Assembly: GCA_012517355.1 (NCBI GenBank)
Contig: JAAYVD010000032.1
Coordinates: forward strand, 1-64,000
Direction: 5' to 3'
Length of the DNA: 64,000 nucleotides
Source: Candidatus Rifleibacteriota bacterium
GTDB lineage: Bacteria > Muiribacteriota > Ozemobacteria > Ozemobacterales > Ozemobacteraceae
Shown here: positions 60,430 to 64,000 of the stretch, one piece after another
How the letters are laid out: each line of letters starts with the position of its first letter
How positions within the stretch are numbered: position 1 is the stretch's first letter
The notes under the pieces: model-generated
The model's database searches: none
Told to the model about the DNA's origin: nothing
Seen by the model: only the letters and a program-made list of their open reading frames with translations
Translations under genes and position numbers: made by a program

Positions 60430-62061
60430 ATGAAAAGCCGATCCGTCCGTCATTCGCGCCGGCCCTTGGGCGATGCGGGAAGTGAATGTCCCGCGTCGTC
60501 ATCCGTGTCGTCAAACCTGTCGTCATCGGTGTCGTCATCCGTGTCGGCAAAGGGGCGCTCACGACGTCGTGCTGATCGGTCCCCTGGCGATGCACGATTC
60601 GAAGGTTCTGTGCCGCCATCGGTGACGGCCGTGAGCCCCTTCCGGGCCTGCGCCGGCCGTTCCTCTGGCGATGAGCGACCCGGAAGGTCCGCGCCAGCCT
60701 TCGCGTCGACCGGAGTTTCCTGCCGACCGCATGCGGTTCGCTTCCTGGCCATCGCGCTGGTGTTGGGCGGTCTGGCCCTGCTGGCCGCTTCCCCGGCCCC
60801 CGCCAAACCACTGGACATCAAGGAGTTGCAGGACATCCGCGAGGAGATTTCCCTGCTCAACCTCCTGCGCGGCCTCTACCTGTCGAAGGACCAGGTGCAG
60901 AAACTGATGGGCATGGCCCAGAAGCTCCAGGCCCTGCGCCAGGACCTGCTCGGCCAGATCGAGGCCGACCGCACCGGCGTCCTGGGCACGTTCGGCGGGC
61001 TGCGTGACGCGCTCTACGAGGCGCCCGGCCAGGAGAAGGCGGCCCAGGAGAAGGCGTCCGCCCTCGACGAACGGTTCAAGGAGGGGAAGGGGGCGCTCGA
61101 CGACGAGACCTGGCGGCTGGAACGCGAGGCCGAAACGGTGCTGACCGCCGCACAACGGGCGGTCATCGAGGGGTTCAAGCCCTGCCTGATCCCGCCCAGG
61201 GATCTCAAGAACCCGGTCCGGGTCGGCCAGGCCGCGGCCGAGGCGGGCATTCTCGGGAAGATCGCCGACCTCATCCATGCCGCCCCCGCCGACCTCTGGC
61301 AGGAGCGCGGCGGGCGCCTGCTCGCCCGCCTGACCGACAAGCTCGAAGAGGAGTCGGGGACGATGACCCCGGCGACCAAGGGGGACCTGCACAAGCGGCT
61401 GGCCGCGACGGCGGCCAGCATCCGCGCCCTGTCGGATGTCGACTACAACCTGCGCCGCGAGGATCTGGCGCGGGAAATGCTGCTCATCAATCCGCGCGAA
61501 GCCCTCAAGCACGGCCACCACAAGGTGGGCAAGATCGGCCAGTTCCTGCTGTCGGAGGCCGCCGCCAGGGTGTTACCGCGGTGGATCAAGGCCATGGACA
61601 AGATGGGAACCCCGCCCGCGTGCGACACGGAAGCCGATGGGGAAGGCGGCCCGGGGGGGAAGGACTTCTCCCTGGCGGAGGCCGGCGCCAAGGCCCTCGA
61701 CCAGTTGCAGCGGATGTTCCGCAAGCGCGACGGGCGGCAGAAGCTCGGGGCGTTCCCGGAGTTCGCCGCCCCGGTCAAGGCGGCCATCGAAGCCGGCGAC
61801 GCCGACAAGACGCTCGAGGCCCTGCTGGCCTGCTGTGACCGCCTGATCCCGCTCGGTTCGGGCCCCGATCTCACCCGGGCGATGCTCCAGCTGGCGCGCA
61901 CCACCGCCCGCCGCAAGAACCTGCCGCTGTTCAACCCCAAGCAGGATCCTTTCGGGCTGGCAGAGGAACTGAAAGCCGTGCAGGATGCCCCCGACACTCC
62001 CGAGGCCTGTGCCAAGGCCCGTTCCCTGGCCGGCCTGGCGGCCCGCTTCAAGGGGAAGTGA
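60430..62061 (+). CDS. Spy/CpxP-like (LTxxQ) periplasmic protein with long N-terminal extension
   Basis: The 543-residue product starts behind a strong GGAGGAGG. The first 100 residues are Ser/Val/Arg-rich, partly from a GTCGTCATC-type microsatellite (60497-60548), and precede a typical signal-like helix (about 102-124, FLAIALVLGGLALLAASPAPA). The exported part is helical with two LTxxQ-like motifs, LSKDQVQKL and LTAAQRAVIEGF, as in Spy/CpxP chaperones, then about 350 residues of unknown helical domain. The true start may lie near residue 80-100, but no better ribosome site is visible there. It is 24 bp downstream of the radical SAM gene. Confidence 0.65.
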   Translation: MKSRSVRHSRRPLGDAGSECPASSSVSSNLSSSVSSSVSAKGRSRRRADRSPGDARFEGSVPPSVTAVSPFRACAGRSSGDERPGRSAPAFASTGVSCRPHAVRFLAIALVLGGLALLAASPAPAKPLDIKELQDIREEISLLNLLRGLYLSKDQVQKLMGMAQKLQALRQDLLGQIEADRTGVLGTFGGLRDALYEAPGQEKAAQEKASALDERFKEGKGALDDETWRLEREAETVLTAAQRAVIEGFKPCLIPPRDLKNPVRVGQAAAEAGILGKIADLIHAAPADLWQERGGRLLARLTDKLEEESGTMTPATKGDLHKRLAATAASIRALSDVDYNLRREDLAREMLLINPREALKHGHHKVGKIGQFLLSEAAARVLPRWIKAMDKMGTPPACDTEADGEGGPGGKDFSLAEAGAKALDQLQRMFRKRDGRQKLGAFPEFAAPVKAAIEAGDADKTLEALLACCDRLIPLGSGPDLTRAMLQLARTTARRKNLPLFNPKQDPFGLAEELKAVQDAPDTPEACAKARSLAGLAARFKGK

Positions 62062-62408
62062 CCTTCCGGGCCCGATCGGTCCTGTCGTGGATGGTTTCGT
62101 GGCCTCGATCTACGGGCAGACGTTGGCGCCGCCTCACGACCTCTCGAAGAGCGGCAGCCGGCCCTCGGCGAAGACCGGCAATCCTTGGCAAAACAAGGCT
62201 TCCCAGCCACAGCTGATGCAGGCAATGAGGTCGAAGAGATTCCCAAGCCGATGCTGATGATTCCTGCCTGGACCATGCCTCTTTCACGGGGGCGGGTCCC
62301 GCTTCCGATCAGCCCGGTCTGCGCCCAGCCGCGTCCATTCGCGGCCGAGGCCTCTTCGGCCGTCGCCCTGCCAGAGCCACTGGGGCCGGTTCGCGGGGGA
62401 TGGTGAAC
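62062..62408. other. intergenic region, no gene seen
   Basis: Between the Spy-like gene and the next start I see only short open frames without ribosome sites or known motifs. GGGGGA at 62394-62399 serves the downstream gene. Confidence 0.45.
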
Positions 62409-64000
62409 ATGCCGCGGGCTGTCGGGTTGCTGATCGCCTTCCTGCTTGGGTTCTGGGCAAACCTGGCTCAGGTGGCCACCCTGCGGCTGTATCTCGGCCT
62501 GTTCTATGGCACCGAGATCCACCTGGGACTCTTCCTGGGCCTGTGGCTGGCCGGCGTCTCGGCCGGCGGGGCCCTGGCCGGCTGGCGCCCGTGGACGACG
62601 CGGGCGGTGCTGGCCATGATGGGCCTGGCCCCGGTCGCGGTGCTGGCGGTGGCGGTGGCGGGGTTGCTGGCGATGCCTGCCCAGAGCGGCACCTTCCTGC
62701 CCACCCTGCCGGTGGTCCTGTTCCTGGCGGCGGTGGTCCTGCCTTTGGCCATCCCGGTTGGGATGGTCCTCCCTGCGATCCTGCGCGATTCGGGGGCCGA
62801 GCTCGGGCGGGCATACGGGGTCGAGGCCCTGGGCGGCTTCGCGGGGGGCGCCCTGCTGTCCTGGGGGTTGGGGGGAACCGCCCCCGCCGCGCTCACCCTG
62901 GCGGTTCTGCCGGTGGTGCCGCTGACGGCGTGGCTGGCCGGGGTGCGCGTCGGGCGGCTCCTGCCCGGCCTCCTCGCGGTGGTCTGGGCGCCGCTCGTGG
63001 CCTGGGGGTTCCCGGGCCTGGCCCAGGCGTGGGAAGCCCGGGTCTGGGAGCACTTCCACCCCGGCTACCGCCTTGCCGACACGCTCGAGACGCCCTACCA
63101 GCGGATCCAGGTCGGGGAATACCAGGGCCAGCGGAGCCTGTATGCCAACGGGACCTTCGCCGCCGCCTGGCCTGATGCCGCCCGGGCGGAGGAGCGGGCC
63201 CACGCCTTCATGACCGTCCTGCCCGACCCGCGCCGGGTGCTGATCCTGGGGGTTCCCACCCCCGACCTGGTGGCCGAGTTCCTGAAATATCGGGGAGTCG
63301 AGGTGACCGTGGCCGACCTCGACACCATGGTGTTGCGGTATCTTCTTGGCGAGCAGGGCGGGGGAAGTCCGGGTGCGGAGTCCCGACCCGGCTTGGACCC
63401 GATTCCCGGCCACGGTGCCACCGCGTCGGGGAAATCGGGGTGGCCGGCCGGGGGTTTTCCCCGGACGCACCCGGGGAGTGACCTGCGGGGGAATGGCTGC
63501 TCTTCGCCGTCGGCCGGTCTTCCCTCGCCCTCGTCCGCCTGGTCCGGGGGGAGCGGGACCCTGAGTTCTCCCACCACGCTCCCTGCCGGAGGGGATTCTC
63601 GGGAGAGTGACCGTCCCGGCCGTCTCCTTCCGGCCCCGTTCGTCCTGCGCGAGGAGGACCCGCGGGCTTTCGTCCGGGACCACCCCGGAGCCTTCGACGG
63701 GATCCTGGTGCTGCCGGCCGACCCCACGACGTTGGTCGGGAACCGGCTGTTCACGCGGGAGGCGTTCGCCGAGATGGCGGCCGCGCTGGCGACCGGGGGG
63801 GTGTTGTGCGTCTCGGTGGCGGGGGCGGAAAACTACCTGGGGCCGGAACTCGAGACGGTCATCCTGTCGACCCACCGGGCGCTGGTTCCCTCGTTCGCCG
63901 AGGTGTTCGCGGTGCCTGGCGAGCAGATCTCGTTCTGGGCGGCGCGGACGCCCGGCGTGCTGGCCACCGACCCGCAGGTCCTCGGCGCGCGGCTGGAAGC
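62409..64000 (+). CDS. spermidine-synthase-like membrane protein (partial, runs off the window)
   Basis: The frame from ATG 62409 stays open to the end (over 530 codons). About 210 N-terminal residues form several TM helices (start MPRAVGLLIAFLLGFWANLAQ; later PVGMVLPAILRDSG and YGVEALGGFAGGALLSW, as in MFS/spermidine synthase fusions). A Rossmann domain follows with ETPYQRIQVGEYQGQRSLYANG (typical substrate-side hairpin) and RVLILGVP...VTVADLD. The usual G-G-G-D-G motif is degraded to LGVPTPD. About 95 residues of Gly/Ser/Pro-rich sequence interrupt the fold (about 318-412). It may not bind a polyamine at all. Confidence 0.7.
   Translation, partial: MPRAVGLLIAFLLGFWANLAQVATLRLYLGLFYGTEIHLGLFLGLWLAGVSAGGALAGWRPWTTRAVLAMMGLAPVAVLAVAVAGLLAMPAQSGTFLPTLPVVLFLAAVVLPLAIPVGMVLPAILRDSGAELGRAYGVEALGGFAGGALLSWGLGGTAPAALTLAVLPVVPLTAWLAGVRVGRLLPGLLAVVWAPLVAWGFPGLAQAWEARVWEHFHPGYRLADTLETPYQRIQVGEYQGQRSLYANGTFAAAWPDAARAEERAHAFMTVLPDPRRVLILGVPTPDLVAEFLKYRGVEVTVADLDTMVLRYLLGEQGGGSPGAESRPGLDPIPGHGATASGKSGWPAGGFPRTHPGSDLRGNGCSSPSAGLPSPSSAWSGGSGTLSSPTTLPAGGDSRESDRPGRLLPAPFVLREEDPRAFVRDHPGAFDGILVLPADPTTLVGNRLFTREAFAEMAAALATGGVLCVSVAGAENYLGPELETVILSTHRALVPSFAEVFAVPGEQISFWAARTPGVLATDPQVLGARLE

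Overview
This is a uniformly GC-rich bacterial chromosome segment, gene-dense on both strands, with no rRNA, tRNA, CRISPR array or prophage that I can recognise. The host looks Gram-negative: there is a lipid-A-synthase N-terminal-like membrane protein, an ArnT/PMT-type glycosyltransferase, an outer-membrane-barrel-like protein and periplasmic proteins. A pyrophosphate-type phosphofructokinase, a complete glycine cleavage system, a xanthine-dehydrogenase-like molybdenum enzyme and a TM1266-like regulator suggest an anaerobic or fermentative heterotroph. The phylum cannot be fixed from sequence alone; Candidatus Riflebacteria (Ozemobacteria) is a guess from gene style, not a finding.

Layout. 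1-555: a 119-bp tandem repeat. 595-9920: threonine synthase, then folD, a class V aminotransferase, gcvT, glyA, gcvH, gcvPA and gcvPB, a compact serine/glycine/one-carbon cluster. 10040-11620: CCA-adding-type nucleotidyltransferase, followed by a cluster of strong hairpins. 11944-18877 (minus): an operon-like block coding a secreted EF-hand/repeat protein, a PilX/GspK-like protein, two pseudopilins, a second secreted repeat protein, an ECF sigma factor and a zinc-finger/FecR anti-sigma-like protein. 19265-25136 (plus): a tandem kinase-pseudokinase, a periplasmic helical protein, a DUF4126-PlsC acyltransferase fusion and a degenerate alanine-racemase-like protein.

25137-36864: a purine-rich repeat, a membrane protein and CheW (minus), a two-subunit molybdenum hydroxylase plus cytosine-deaminase-like amidohydrolase (plus), a dead IS630-type insertion, a subtilase, a nucleoside phosphorylase, and the conserved truA-rplM-rpsI group. 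37128-43474: two translationally coupled, four-TM, HAMP-linked class III nucleotide cyclases. The first keeps the two metal aspartates but has lost the transition-state Asn/Arg; the second has lost both aspartates but keeps Lys/Thr/Asn/Arg. That is the division of labour of mammalian adenylyl cyclase C1/C2, and it is the most interesting feature of the window.

43551-64000: a TM1266-like regulator, a RadC/JAMM-DinG helicase fusion, an outer-membrane protein, PPi-type phosphofructokinase, a moaA / ROK kinase / degenerate phosphohexomutase operon, a frameshifted SH3-NlpC/P60 hydrolase, a beta-propeller protein, a glycosyltransferase / LAB_N / ArnT-like operon, a Tat-signal radical SAM enzyme, a Spy/CpxP-like periplasmic protein, and a spermidine-synthase-like membrane protein running off the right edge. 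Several promoters share a TTGnnn, 17 bp, TAnnnT-like layout, which suggests an ordinary sigma-70 system.
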